In this document: piece by piece, positions 53,161 through 62,268 of the stretch | Layout of the letters: every line of letters starts with the position of its first letter | Position numbering within the stretch: position 1 is the first letter of the stretch | Source: Caloramator mitchellensis | GTDB taxonomy: Bacteria > Bacillota > Clostridia > Clostridiales > Caloramatoraceae | Assembly: GCF_001440545.1 (NCBI RefSeq) | Contig: NZ_LKHP01000008.1 | Coordinates: 45,771-109,770, forward strand | Reading direction: 5' to 3' | Length of the DNA stretch: 64,000 nt | Made by a program: the position numbers and the translations under genes | The notes under the pieces: model-generated | What the model was told of the DNA's origin: nothing | Seen by the model: the letters and a program-made list of their open reading frames with translations, nothing else | Database searches by the model: none

Positions 53161-55218
53161 TTAATTCACCTTCTGTTCAGCTATTTCTGGATATTCTATT
53201 CTACTGTGAAAAATCCCTTGTAATACGTTTATAAAACTCTTCTTAATGATTAATATTTCTCTCAAAGTTAAATTGCATTCATCAAACTGCCCTTCATCCA
53301 TCTTTTCCTTAGTTAGTTTGTTTACCATATTTTCAATATCCGCTACCGTTATATTGCCAAGGGATCTTAAAGCTGCTTCTACACAATCAGCAAGCATAAC
53401 AATAGCTGCTTCTTTGCTTCTCGGTTTAGGTCCGGGATATCTGAAATTTGATTCATCAACCTCTTCAAGTGAATTGTTTTTCTCCATCACATAAAAATAT
53501 TTAATCAATGTCGTCCCATGATGTTCCTGTATTATCTGTTTTATAACCTCCGGCAGTTTATAGTGATTTGCAAGTTCTATTCCGTCCTTAACATGAGCTG
53601 ATATTATCATTGCACTAAGCTTTGGAGTTAAATTATCGTGAGGATTATCGTTAGTAATTTGATTTTCCTTAAAAAAGTAAGGCCTTTTTATTTTTCCAAT
53701 ATCATGATAATATGCCCCAACTCTGGCAAGTAATGAATTGGCTCCTATTGCCTCTGCTGCTGCCTCTGCAAGATTACCAACAAGTATACTATGGTGGTAA
53801 GTTCCAGGTGCCTCAAATAAAATCTTTTTTAGAAGAGGTAAATTAGGATTAGAAAGCTCCATCAATTTAATTGGAGTCACTATGTCAAAAATTTGCTCAA
53901 ATATAGGCATTATACCTATAGATAAAATGGATGAAATTAACCCTCCAGCAATTCCATAGGACATGTTAATTATTATCTGTGTTATTTCAATTCCATTAAG
54001 TAATCCAATAGATAATATGATTAATGAATCAAAAATGCCTATTAAAAAACCGCTTAGCATTATGTTGCTTCTATCGTGAGCTTTATAAATATAAATCGTT
54101 CCTATCAATCCTCCGAATAAATATACTACAAATGTTTCAAGATTAAAATTAGTCAATACAGCAGTTATCATTGAGGATATAATAAAAACATACATTGCTA
54201 AATTCTGCTCAAAAATTAGTGTAAGCAAAATTGGCATAAGTGCAATCGGTATTAAATATGGCGAAATTGCATAAGTCGCAATAACAAACAGCGCGTTTAA
54301 TGTTAACGTTAGAAATATCATCGTGAATTTATTTATACTTTCATAAGCTTCTTTCTTAAATTTAGTTAAATACAATAAAATAAGTATTTCAACAATTGCC
54401 ACTAAGGCCAAAACGCTTATATAAATATTTATGTCCGATATAGAGTTGCTCTTTAGAACTCCTGCTTTATTTAACAAATACATCTGGTAAGAATTAATAG
54501 TATCTCCCTTTGAAACGATAATCTGATTTTTCCTTATAACTACAGGTTCCACCTGCTTTTTGACTAAATCCTGTAATTCATTAGTCTTTTTAACGTCAAA
54601 AAACATGTTAGGTTTAATTGAACTTGCACCAATTGTATAAATGATCTCTTTTATATTATTTTCAAAAGCAGTCTTATCCAGCGACGATTTGAATTCCAAT
54701 CTAATATTTTCGAGAGTAGCTTCATCGTTCTGCATTATGTCTTTTTTTGATATATCACTAATTGAATTAATTATATAATTTGAAATCGATTTAATTTTTT
54801 CGCTATCAAGCTTTATTAGGACTGTTAAGTTTGACTCAGTCAAATTATAGAATTTAGTTTCCTTTAATTTATTTATTTTTTCAAGTTCAGAAAGACTGCT
54901 TGTATTGATATCTAAAACCAATGAAAAAAACTGATTTATTTTATTTATAGCCTCATTTTGCAAATCATTATCCTTAGTATATTGCAGTGGGACTCCTGAA
55001 ACAGCCATCTGCGATTTTTCCTGTGTTGCTATCTCATCCACAAATTCCCTAGGAGATTTTATATCTACCGGTGATTGCTGCCCCTCCTGCAAATCATATT
55101 TCTGTGGAATTACGCTTTTAAAACTTATTAAGGACAATAATACAAATGTTAAGAACAATACTAAAAATCTCTGGAATTTATCATTTTTTAATATCTTTGG
55201 TGCAGTTATCTTAAACAT
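53161..55218 (-). CDS. pgpH: 7TM-HD phosphodiesterase PgpH (c-di-AMP)
   Basis: This membrane phosphodiesterase hydrolyses the signal c-di-AMP. It has one N-terminal helix, an extracellular 7TMR-HDED domain (about residues 50-260), seven membrane helices and a cytosolic HD domain. The HD motifs are APGTYHHSILVGNLAEAAAE, AYYHDIGKIKRPYFF, MIISAHVKDGIELAN and QIIQEHHGT. At 685 aa it is normal. It lies between phoH and ybeY, a conserved order. Confidence 0.95.
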   Translation of the reverse strand: MFKITAPKILKNDKFQRFLVLFLTFVLLSLISFKSVIPQKYDLQEGQQSPVDIKSPREFVDEIATQEKSQMAVSGVPLQYTKDNDLQNEAINKINQFFSLVLDINTSSLSELEKINKLKETKFYNLTESNLTVLIKLDSEKIKSISNYIINSISDISKKDIMQNDEATLENIRLEFKSSLDKTAFENNIKEIIYTIGASSIKPNMFFDVKKTNELQDLVKKQVEPVVIRKNQIIVSKGDTINSYQMYLLNKAGVLKSNSISDINIYISVLALVAIVEILILLYLTKFKKEAYESINKFTMIFLTLTLNALFVIATYAISPYLIPIALMPILLTLIFEQNLAMYVFIISSMITAVLTNFNLETFVVYLFGGLIGTIYIYKAHDRSNIMLSGFLIGIFDSLIILSIGLLNGIEITQIIINMSYGIAGGLISSILSIGIMPIFEQIFDIVTPIKLMELSNPNLPLLKKILFEAPGTYHHSILVGNLAEAAAEAIGANSLLARVGAYYHDIGKIKRPYFFKENQITNDNPHDNLTPKLSAMIISAHVKDGIELANHYKLPEVIKQIIQEHHGTTLIKYFYVMEKNNSLEEVDESNFRYPGPKPRSKEAAIVMLADCVEAALRSLGNITVADIENMVNKLTKEKMDEGQFDECNLTLREILIIKKSFINVLQGIFHSRIEYPEIAEQKVN

Positions 55219-55222
55219 TTAA

Positions 55223-56182
55223 TCACCTTTTTCCATTATCAAATTTATCATACGCCTTAATTATTTCAGTAACAAGTTTATGCCTTACGACATCTCTATG
55301 TGTAAAATAAATAAACTCAATTCCTTCTATATTTTTTAAAATGTTTGTTACCTGCTTCAGACCTGATGTTTTTTCAGGGCCTAAATCAATCTGAGTTAAA
55401 TCTCCTGTTACTACTATCCTTGAGCCGTATCCAAATCTTGTTAAAAACATTTTCATCTGCTCTGGGGTAGTGTTTTGGGCTTCGTCTAAAATTATAAAAC
55501 AATCGTCCAAAGTTCTTCCTCTCATATATGCCAATGGGGCTACTTCAATTATTCCTGCTTCCATATATTTTTGGAATGTTTCAGCGCCCAATATATCGTA
55601 TAACGCATCAAACAATGGTCTTAAGTATGGATTTACCTTTTCCTGTAAATCCCCTGGCAAAAATCCAAGCCTTTCACCAGCCTCAACCGCCGGCCTTGTC
55701 AATATTATTCTGCTAACCTTTTTATCCTTTAGAAACTTGACTGCCATTGCAATTGCCAAATATGTTTTACCGGTTCCGGCAGGTCCTATTCCAAATACAA
55801 TATCATTCTTTTTAATTGCTTCTATATACTCCCTTTGTCCAAAAGTTTTGCATTTAACGTATTTTCCCCTAGCAGTAACCACAATAACATCTTCTAATAT
55901 CTTTTCTAAATCGGCAGGAGCATCCTCCATAACCAATCCAATTATATAATTAACAGTATGAAGAGTAATGGTTTCACCTTTTTTGGCTACTTCCAAAAGC
56001 TTTAAAACAGTTTTTGTTGCAAGCTCTACCTTCCCCGGTCCTGTTATCTTTACCTCTGTTCCTCTATTTACAATACTCACATCAAATGTTTGCTCTATAA
56101 TTTTTATATTTTCATCAAATTTACCAAACAAATTCATAATTTGCTCCATATTTTCAATTTCAATTCTATTTTCTGTCTGCAA
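55223..56182 (-). CDS. phoH: PhoH-like ATPase (YbeZ type)
   Basis: This P-loop ATPase often works with YbeY in rRNA processing. Walker A is FGIGPAGTGKTYLAIA, and Walker B is CFIILDEAQNTTPEQMKMF. The N-terminal half carries a KH-like fold with a short nucleic-acid-binding motif. Start is TTG at 56182, seven bases after GGAGG. Length is 319 aa. Confidence 0.95.
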   Translation of the reverse strand: MQTENRIEIENMEQIMNLFGKFDENIKIIEQTFDVSIVNRGTEVKITGPGKVELATKTVLKLLEVAKKGETITLHTVNYIIGLVMEDAPADLEKILEDVIVVTARGKYVKCKTFGQREYIEAIKKNDIVFGIGPAGTGKTYLAIAMAVKFLKDKKVSRIILTRPAVEAGERLGFLPGDLQEKVNPYLRPLFDALYDILGAETFQKYMEAGIIEVAPLAYMRGRTLDDCFIILDEAQNTTPEQMKMFLTRFGYGSRIVVTGDLTQIDLGPEKTSGLKQVTNILKNIEGIEFIYFTHRDVVRHKLVTEIIKAYDKFDNGKR

Positions 56183-56197
56183 GACTTTTCCTCCAAT

Positions 56198-57358
56198 CTA
56201 ATTAATCTTTTTTTCCGCCGAAACCTTTTCCTCCGTAACCCAAAGGTTTCTAACCCTAACCTTATTTTTCATTATAACTTTTTCGATTTTCTTTTCCAAT
56301 ACCTTTGCATCCTTTGGAACCTTTTTTTCTAATTCATTATTTGTAATTTCTATTCCCGTATCCAATGCTTCTCTATAATTCAGTATTTTTATTCGTTGAA
56401 TTTTTTCTTTATATGTTTCAGTAATTTTTATAATATTGGTTCCAAACCCTGCAATCTTTATTTTTTCTTTTTCTTCTATTTTATCATAAAATTGAAATTT
56501 GTTAACTCCAGGTTTTAAATATATTCTTTTATTGTTGGGCGTCAGTATATAAATAACCTTTAACTCGTTCCCAGTGAATTCAAAATATTTATACTGCAAA
56601 TTAATCTCCTTTATCGACTCATACCATGTTTTGGCATACACATCGCCTATTGCCCTAGTGGCTTTCAATGGCAAATTTTGAGAATCTGTTATAACTCCTG
56701 ATATTAGAACCTGGTCCTTCTTTACAAAGTCGCCCTCCTTAACAAGAGCCTGACCTTTAAGTGCCGAGACCTTTGTTATTATTCCCTCTTTTGTAGCTAT
56801 GATATTTGTAGGTAATTCATTGTCTATTATTTCAGGAGGCATGGTTCTTTCTACAATCCTGACCTTTGCCTTTGTCCCATCGAAGCTTATCGTAATCATT
56901 GATAATTCAGTTATAGCCTTCACCATATTTTTTTCAACATCTCTTGGTTTTATTTTACTTTTAAAACTTCCTATTGTAATTCCATTTTTCTTCAATTCAT
57001 TAAATATTATTTGTTCGTTGATTTTTTTATTTCCTTCTATTTCTATGCTCCAAACCATATTTGACATTAAGTATAATATTATAAAAAACACCAGTATTCC
57101 AGCAATAAAAAATGCTCTTCTAGCCATTCTTTTAATTATAAATATAATCCCATTTTTTCTTGCAATTCTTACCCTACAGCTAGTTTTTTTTGCAATTTTC
57201 CTTAAATCCTTAAACTGTTTACCACTCATTTTAAATCCCATTTCAGTAAAACTTATTCTTTCAATATCCCATAGATTTATTCCATTAACTATTGCAAGAT
57301 TGATAAATTTCTCAGGATTCAATCCTTCTATTACCACATTTATATAATTTCTGTTCAT
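56198..57358 (-). CDS. yqfD: Sporulation protein YqfD
   Basis: This single-span membrane protein of the forespore/mother-cell programme has one helix (AFFIAGILVFFIILYLMSNM, about residues 85-105) and a large extracellular part with a POTRA-like IEIEGNKKINEQIIFNEL segment. The start is the ATG at 57358 with AGGGG six bases before it. At 386 aa it is family-typical. It is cotranscribed with yqfC. Confidence 0.93.
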   Translation of the reverse strand: MNRNYINVVIEGLNPEKFINLAIVNGINLWDIERISFTEMGFKMSGKQFKDLRKIAKKTSCRVRIARKNGIIFIIKRMARRAFFIAGILVFFIILYLMSNMVWSIEIEGNKKINEQIIFNELKKNGITIGSFKSKIKPRDVEKNMVKAITELSMITISFDGTKAKVRIVERTMPPEIIDNELPTNIIATKEGIITKVSALKGQALVKEGDFVKKDQVLISGVITDSQNLPLKATRAIGDVYAKTWYESIKEINLQYKYFEFTGNELKVIYILTPNNKRIYLKPGVNKFQFYDKIEEKEKIKIAGFGTNIIKITETYKEKIQRIKILNYREALDTGIEITNNELEKKVPKDAKVLEKKIEKVIMKNKVRVRNLWVTEEKVSAEKKIN

Positions 57359-57372
57359 ATACATCCCCTAAA

Positions 57373-57642
57373 TCACTTGATGATGCTTATAGAAGCAATA
57401 GTTCCATGAATGCTTATCTCGTCCTGGTTTATTTGCTTTATTATCAAATCGCTGCCTCTTATTAAAATTATTCCAATTCTGCTGTTTATTCTTATCTGTT
57501 CTTTTGTATATTCAATTATTCCTTTATGGTTTTCTATTAAAATTTCTATATCCCCTAAAATCTTAATAGCTGGGTAATCCAAAACTATTTCCTGTGGTAT
57601 ATCAAATGCTTCAGAAATTCTATTTTTTATTTCTTTTTGCAT
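57373..57642 (-). CDS. yqfC: Sporulation protein YqfC
   Basis: This small beta-rich protein (89 aa) begins MQKEIKNRISEAFDIPQEI. It has DYPAIKILGDIEILIENHKG and RIGIILIRGSDLIIKQI, matching the YabP/YqfC family of spore-coat and engulfment factors. The ATG at 57642 has GGTGAT; the longer frame lacks a ribosome site. A sigma-E-like promoter precedes it. Confidence 0.93.
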   Translation of the reverse strand: MQKEIKNRISEAFDIPQEIVLDYPAIKILGDIEILIENHKGIIEYTKEQIRINSRIGIILIRGSDLIIKQINQDEISIHGTIASISIIK

Positions 57643-57670
57643 ATTATCACCATATAAATTCATCTAATTA

Positions 57671-57700
57671 ATTGTATGTAAAAGATGTCAAAAAAATTAA
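57671..57700 (-). promoter_or_regulatory. Sigma-E-like promoter of yqfC-yqfD
   Basis: On the minus strand, CATACAAT (57671-57678) matches the sigma-E -10 consensus CATACANT. A weak -35 TTAATTTT (57693-57700) lies 14 bases upstream. It is 28 bases before the yqfC start, and yqfC/yqfD are sigma-E genes in B. subtilis. Confidence 0.55.
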
Positions 57701-57720
57701 AAGACCTGCATAAGCAGGTC
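57691..57720 (-). terminator. Terminator of yqeY
   Basis: On the minus strand, GACCTGC, loop TTAT and GCAGGTC are followed by TTTTAATTTTTTT. It separates yqeY from yqfC, so yqfC needs its own promoter. Confidence 0.85.
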
Positions 57721-57723
57721 TAA

Positions 57724-58167
57724 TTATTGTAAGAATTTTTTAACCATCTCGCTAACCATCTTGCCATCAGCTCTTCCTTTAACCTTTGGAGCTACTATGG
57801 CCATTACTTTTCCCATGTCCTTAATGCTATTTGCTCCAACCTCATCTACAGCACCCTTTATGATTTCAGCAATCTCTTCTTCAGTTAGCTGCTGAGGAAG
57901 GTATTCAAGCAAAATCTCAATTTCCTTGTTTGTTTGATCAACAAGATCTTGCCTGTTCCCTTTTTCAAAATCTGCAATTGATTCTTTTCTCTTTTTTACT
58001 TCCCTTGATATAACAGCTATTATCTGTTCATCATCAAGAGCTTGACCATTAGTCTTTTCATCATAAAGGATTGCAGCCTTAGCCATGTTCAAAACACTTG
58101 CTCTAAAGCTATCCTTTGCCTTCATCGCATTTTTCCAATCTTCTTGAATTCTTTCCTTGAGTGACAT
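57724..58167 (-). CDS. yqeY: YqeY/GatB-type domain protein
   Basis: This small helical protein of the GatB/YqeY family resembles the tail of the aspartyl/glutamyl amidotransferase GatB. It contains KERIQEDWKNAMKAKDSFRA, EYLPQQLTEEEIAEIIK and a terminal GRADGKMVSEMVKKFL. The function is unknown; it probably binds tRNA. The ATG at 58167 has AAGGGTGA; 147 aa. It directly follows rpsU, an order shared by many Firmicutes. Confidence 0.92.
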   Translation of the reverse strand: MSLKERIQEDWKNAMKAKDSFRASVLNMAKAAILYDEKTNGQALDDEQIIAVISREVKKRKESIADFEKGNRQDLVDQTNKEIEILLEYLPQQLTEEEIAEIIKGAVDEVGANSIKDMGKVMAIVAPKVKGRADGKMVSEMVKKFLQ

Positions 58168-58183
58168 ATTCACCCTTCTTTCA

Positions 58184-58360
58184 TTATTTATGCTTTCTCT
58201 TACGAGCAGCTTGTGCCTTCTTCTTACGTCTTACGCTTGGGCTTTCATAGTGTTCTCTCTTTCTAACTTCAGCAAGCACACCTGCAGCCGCACACTTCTT
58301 CTTAAATCTCCTAAGAGCACTTTCTAATGATTCGTTTTCGCCTACTCTTATTTCTGACAC
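58184..58360 (-). CDS. rpsU: 30S ribosomal protein S21
   Basis: This 58-residue basic protein reads [19 protein letters not shown], then [18 protein letters not shown], and ends AARKRKHK. It is the standard small bS21 of the 30S platform. The start is a GTG preceded six bases upstream by GGAGGG. It is a short gene easily missed at normal length cut-offs. It leads yqeY. Confidence 0.97.
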   Translation of the reverse strand: MSEIRVGENESLESALRRFKKKCAAAGVLAEVRKREHYESPSVRRKKKAQAARKRKHK

Positions 58361-58468
58361 CGTTCTCCCTCCCTCCGCTATACAGAATAACAGTGCTGCG
58401 ATGAACTATATGCAAATAGCACATAAACATTATATATTATCAAAGTAAATTTTGTCAATGATTATTTA

Positions 58469-58810
58469 TCAACCGGGTGGCCATTGCATATCTCTTCCTC
58501 CAAGCAGATGGAAGTGGATGTGCATAACAGTTTGTCCTCCTGCTGTCCCACAGTTATTTACAATTCTGAACCCATTTTCACTTATTCCTAAATCATTAGA
58601 AATCTTCTGTGCAACTTTAAAAATATGTCCAACAAGCGAGAAATCCTCTTCTTGCAAGTTCATGACGGATTCTATATGTTTTTTAGGAACTATTAAGACG
58701 TGTTGAGGAGCAACAGGATTTATATCCCTAAAGGCCACAACCTTATCGTCCTCATACAAAAAATCCACTTTAATCAATCCATTAGCAATTTTGCAGAAAA
58801 TGCAATCCAT
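58469..58810 (-). CDS. HIT-family nucleotide hydrolase/transferase
   Basis: This 113-residue histidine-triad protein has the catalytic triad MHIHFHLLGG. The N-terminal CIFCKIANGLIKVDFLYEDD with Cys pairs is the Hinr/Fhit-like form. It probably acts on purine nucleotide phosphoramidates or dinucleoside polyphosphates. Its ATG shares a base with the mtaB stop (TAATG). Confidence 0.95.
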   Translation of the reverse strand: MDCIFCKIANGLIKVDFLYEDDKVVAFRDINPVAPQHVLIVPKKHIESVMNLQEEDFSLVGHIFKVAQKISNDLGISENGFRIVNNCGTAGGQTVMHIHFHLLGGRDMQWPPG

Positions 58811-60114
58811 TATTTCACCTCCATTTCTACCCTTCCTATTGCCTTATTTTCCCTACTCTCTAATATTTTAACATTAAATATCTGCCCTGACAAATCTTTG
58901 TTAAATGAAGTTCCTACTCTAATATAGTTTTTTGTATAACCCCAATAATAGCCATCGTTGTATTCCTCAAATAACACATCCATGGTTTTTCCTATAAATT
59001 TATTGATAAATTCTTCTTCAAGTTTTTTATCAAGTTCTATTAGTTTATGGCTTCTATTTTCTTTTATGCTCTCTTTAACCTGTTCCTTCATTTCGGCAGC
59101 CTTTGTCCCTCTTCTTGGACTGTATTTAAATATGTGCATCTTTGATAGATTAATTTTGCTTAAAAATTCATAGGTCTTTGCAAATTCATCATCAGTCTCT
59201 CCTGGAAATCCCACGATTATATCGGTTGTTATAGACACATCCTCGAACGTTTTTCTTAAGTTTTCAACTACAATCTTATATTCTTCAGTTGTATAATGCC
59301 TGTTCATCCTCTTTAAAGTTTCATCGCAGCCGCTCTGAAGGGAGAGATGAAAGTGAGGACAAAATTTCTCAATATTTTTCAGCCTGTTTATTTTATCCTC
59401 CGAAAAGAACGTAGGGTCAACAGAGCCAATTCTAATCCTTTCTATTCCATCAACCTTTTGAATCATCTCAATTACATCTACAAGGTCTATATCCTTTAAG
59501 TCCTTCCCATATGATGCAACATGGATTCCCGAAAGTATTATTTCCTTGTAGCCATTTGAGGCTAATTTTTCAACTTCCTTTAGTATATTTTCAGGCTTTC
59601 TGCTTCTTACAGGCCCTCTTGCAAAAGGAATCAAGCAATATGAGCAAAACCTGTCGCAGCCATCCTGAATCTTTAAAAATGCCCTGGTTTTGTCTTGATA
59701 TTCATCTATCTCAAGCTCCTCAAACTGTCTTATGCTCATTACATTTTCAACGTGTTTAATTTTTCTCTTATTTCTTTCAAACTCTTCAACAAGCTCAATT
59801 ATCTTGCCCTTATCCTTTGTTCCAATTATAATGTCCACATCTTCTAATTTTTCAACCTCTTCAGGGGCAACCTGAACATAGCATCCTACTGCAACTACAC
59901 AGGATTCTGGATTAATCCTCTTCGCCCTTCTAAGCATTTGTCTTGATTTTTTATCTCCTATATTTGTAACAGTGCATGTGTTAACAACATAAACATCAGC
60001 AAATTCATCAAATTCTACAAGCTCATAATCGTGTTTTATAAAGGTTTCTGCTATTGCTTCTGTTTCATATGTATTAACTCTGCACCCTAATGTATAAAAT
60101 GCTACTTTTTTCAT
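58810..60114 (-). CDS. mtaB: tRNA t6A37 methylthiotransferase MtaB
   Basis: This radical-SAM enzyme adds a methylthio group to t6A37 of tRNA. An N-terminal UPF0004 domain carries Cys in YTLGCRVNTYETEA, NTCTVTNIGDKKSR and VGCYVQVAPEEV. The radical motif is GCDRFCSYCLIPFARGPVRS. A C-terminal TRAM domain ends in NKAIGRVEMEVK. Length is 434 aa. It overlaps rsmE by four bases. Confidence 0.96.
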   Translation of the reverse strand: MKKVAFYTLGCRVNTYETEAIAETFIKHDYELVEFDEFADVYVVNTCTVTNIGDKKSRQMLRRAKRINPESCVVAVGCYVQVAPEEVEKLEDVDIIIGTKDKGKIIELVEEFERNKRKIKHVENVMSIRQFEELEIDEYQDKTRAFLKIQDGCDRFCSYCLIPFARGPVRSRKPENILKEVEKLASNGYKEIILSGIHVASYGKDLKDIDLVDVIEMIQKVDGIERIRIGSVDPTFFSEDKINRLKNIEKFCPHFHLSLQSGCDETLKRMNRHYTTEEYKIVVENLRKTFEDVSITTDIIVGFPGETDDEFAKTYEFLSKINLSKMHIFKYSPRRGTKAAEMKEQVKESIKENRSHKLIELDKKLEEEFINKFIGKTMDVLFEEYNDGYYWGYTKNYIRVGTSFNKDLSGQIFNVKILESRENKAIGRVEMEVK

Positions 60115-60857
60115 CTAGCTCCTCCTAAATCTCCAAATTCATATAGTATTAAAGCTGATGCAACAAATCCCGCTGTTTCTGTTCTAAGTATTCTTGGTCC
60201 TAATGTAACTGGAATAATTCCATTTACTTTACAAATCTCAATCTCTTCCTCTTCAAATCCGCCTTCGGGTCCTATAAGTATTCCTACGTTCTTTACATCA
60301 TTTCTGCTTGTTAAACTTTTTATTCCATTCCCCTCTTCATTTTCGTAGGGAACAATGCTCAAATCCATGTTTTTTAATCTTTCTATTGTTTCTTCAAAGG
60401 ATATGGGATTTAAAACCTTTGGAACAATTCCCCTATCGCTCTGCTTTGCAGCTTCGTAGGATATTCTATTCCATCTTTCTATTTTATTGCTTATATCCCT
60501 ATCCTCCGTTTTAACTACAACTCGTTTAGTTATAACCGGAACAATTTCTACAACCCCAATTTCAACGCACTTTTGAACTATCAAATCCATTTTTTGAGCC
60601 TTTGGCATCCCTTGAAACAGCGTTATTTTTAATGGAGGTTCAGTTTCATTTCTGTAACTTTCTAAAACATTGCAATACACAGTTTTCTTATCATTTGCAT
60701 CTATCTCGCATATATATTCATTTCCTTCGCCATCAGAAACTTGTATTTTTTCTCCCTTTCTTAATCGTAAAACCTTAAGGATGTGGTTTACATCCTCCCC
60801 CTCAATATTTATTTTATTGCCATTGATATTATTTGACTTAACAAAAAATTTATGCAT
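60111..60857 (-). CDS. rsmE: 16S rRNA (uracil(1498)-N3)-methyltransferase
   Basis: This SPOUT methyltransferase has an N-terminal PUA-like part (EDVNHILKVLRLRKGEKIQVSD without the last residues). A C-terminal knot contains ILIGPEGGFEEEEIE and ILRTETAGFVASALI. Length is 248 aa. It lies between prmA and mtaB. Confidence 0.96.
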   Translation of the reverse strand: MHKFFVKSNNINGNKINIEGEDVNHILKVLRLRKGEKIQVSDGEGNEYICEIDANDKKTVYCNVLESYRNETEPPLKITLFQGMPKAQKMDLIVQKCVEIGVVEIVPVITKRVVVKTEDRDISNKIERWNRISYEAAKQSDRGIVPKVLNPISFEETIERLKNMDLSIVPYENEEGNGIKSLTSRNDVKNVGILIGPEGGFEEEEIEICKVNGIIPVTLGPRILRTETAGFVASALILYEFGDLGGAR

Positions 60858-60870
60858 ACTTCATCTCCCT

Positions 60871-61809
60871 TTACTCTGGTTTAGAAACTATTCCAACCCA
60901 TTCGCCCATTTCTTTGATTTCTATAATTTTTAGATTATTGTTTTCAAGTTCCTTCAATACATCGTTTTTTCTATCCTGAATTATTCCTGATACTATAAAT
61001 AAGCCTTCTTGCTTTATAAAATTCTTAATCGATGAAGTCATATTTATTATTATATCAGCTATTATATTTGCAACAACTATATCAGCCTTTTCAGTTAAAA
61101 CATCAGTTAAATTTCCATGCCTAATTTCCACATTTCCTATGTTATTATATTCAACATTTTCCCTTGCTGCATCAACTGCTACTTCATCTATGTCAACGCC
61201 CACAACTTTTTCAGCTCCAAATTTTGAAGATGCTATTGCAAGTATCCCAGAACCTGTTCCTATATCAAAAACCGTTTCTCCACCCTTTAGATATTTTTCT
61301 AAAAGCTCAAGGCAGAGAATTGTCGTTTCATGAGTCCCAGTTCCAAATGCCATTCCAGGGTCAAGTTCAATTACAATTTCGTTATCTTCAGGAGTATATT
61401 CCTCCCATCTTGGTTTAACAACTATTCTTTTTCCTAATTTAGTCACCTTGTAATACTTTTTCCATGATGTAGCCCAATCTTCCTCATAAACCTGGTTTAC
61501 TAAAATTTTTCCTTCACCAATATCAAATCCATCACTCTTTAGCTCTTCTAATCTTTCATTTATGTATTTTAATATTTCATCAATATTATCCTCATCGCTA
61601 AAATACCCTTTAACAACCGCAGCTTTATCACCATACTCATACAAATTCATATCAACATAATCCCAGCTCGGTGTGTTTAACTTCTGCAAAATATCATTTG
61701 GGTCCTCTATAGCTACTCCCTTTACATCCAAAGAATAAAATATCCCACTTACCATCTCTATTGCATCAGGACTTGTAATTACCTTTATCTCAATCCACTT
61801 TCCCTTCAT
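60871..61809 (-). CDS. prmA: Ribosomal protein L11 methyltransferase
   Basis: It methylates L11. The SAM motif is VFDIGTGSGILAIASSKFGA, and PGMAFGTGTHETTILCLELL precedes it. ADIVVANIIADIIINM gives the catalytic NPPY-like segment. Length is 312 aa, with a normal N-terminal L11-recognition domain. It opens the prmA-rsmE-mtaB-HIT operon with an AAGGAG ribosome site. Confidence 0.97.
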   Translation of the reverse strand: MKGKWIEIKVITSPDAIEMVSGIFYSLDVKGVAIEDPNDILQKLNTPSWDYVDMNLYEYGDKAAVVKGYFSDEDNIDEILKYINERLEELKSDGFDIGEGKILVNQVYEEDWATSWKKYYKVTKLGKRIVVKPRWEEYTPEDNEIVIELDPGMAFGTGTHETTILCLELLEKYLKGGETVFDIGTGSGILAIASSKFGAEKVVGVDIDEVAVDAARENVEYNNIGNVEIRHGNLTDVLTEKADIVVANIIADIIINMTSSIKNFIKQEGLFIVSGIIQDRKNDVLKELENNNLKIIEIKEMGEWVGIVSKPE

Positions 61810-61966
61810 AAAATCAACTCCTTCGTTTTTTGTTAATTATACAATAAAGCAATAATTTATTCAAACTGTTCGTATCACATTATGTTTATCTCCAATCACA
61901 AATCTGTTGCCATAATTTTTTTATTAAAACCCATCTCCCCCGTCTCCATTATTCATCCCCAAAGAC

Positions 61967-62052
61967 AAAAAAACCCTGATTTCTCAAGGCTTCACATACA
62001 TTGTATCAAATTAATAGTTCAAATATATCTTTGGACGATGATTTTGATACAA
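61967..62052 (-). ncRNA. Possible small structured RNA or mobile-element scar
   Basis: This 460-bp gap between prmA and the toxin-like gene contains a perfect 10-bp inverted repeat, TTGTATCAAA (62001-62010) and TTTGATACAA (62043-62052). It is followed on the minus strand by a short terminator, CCTTGA-GAAA-TCAGGG then seven T (61967-61989). A weak promoter TTGTTT-N17-TATATA lies just upstream. Together they could make an RNA of about 100 nt. A non-autonomous element scar is an alternative. Confidence 0.35.
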
Positions 62053-62268
62053 GATTTTATTTATATAATGATTAAAAATATATACATTATTTTCACTCCC
62101 TAAACAATACATCATCATTCAGCACCATAAAATTTTTTTAATCATTTTTATAATAAATTATTTATGTTAACTTTTCTGCTATTTTAAAGTTCCTCTTATG
62201 TTAATTATACTAAACTTTTTTAATGAAATATACTCAGCTTTATAAATAATATTGTCCTACATAAAAAA

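Noticed and set aside
55470..55949. A 159-codon plus-strand frame inside phoH
   Set aside because: It is the complement of the ATPase domain; the phoH motifs are intact on the other strand.
56799..57347. A 182-codon plus-strand frame inside yqfD
   Set aside because: It is an antisense shadow of the membrane-rich yqfD coding region and has no ribosome site.
61990..62103. A minus-strand snippet reading LYQNHRPKIYLNY, which resembles the end of an IS3/IS481 transposase
   Set aside because: Only 13 residues, no conserved frame upstream, and the bases are better explained by the 10-bp inverted repeat there.
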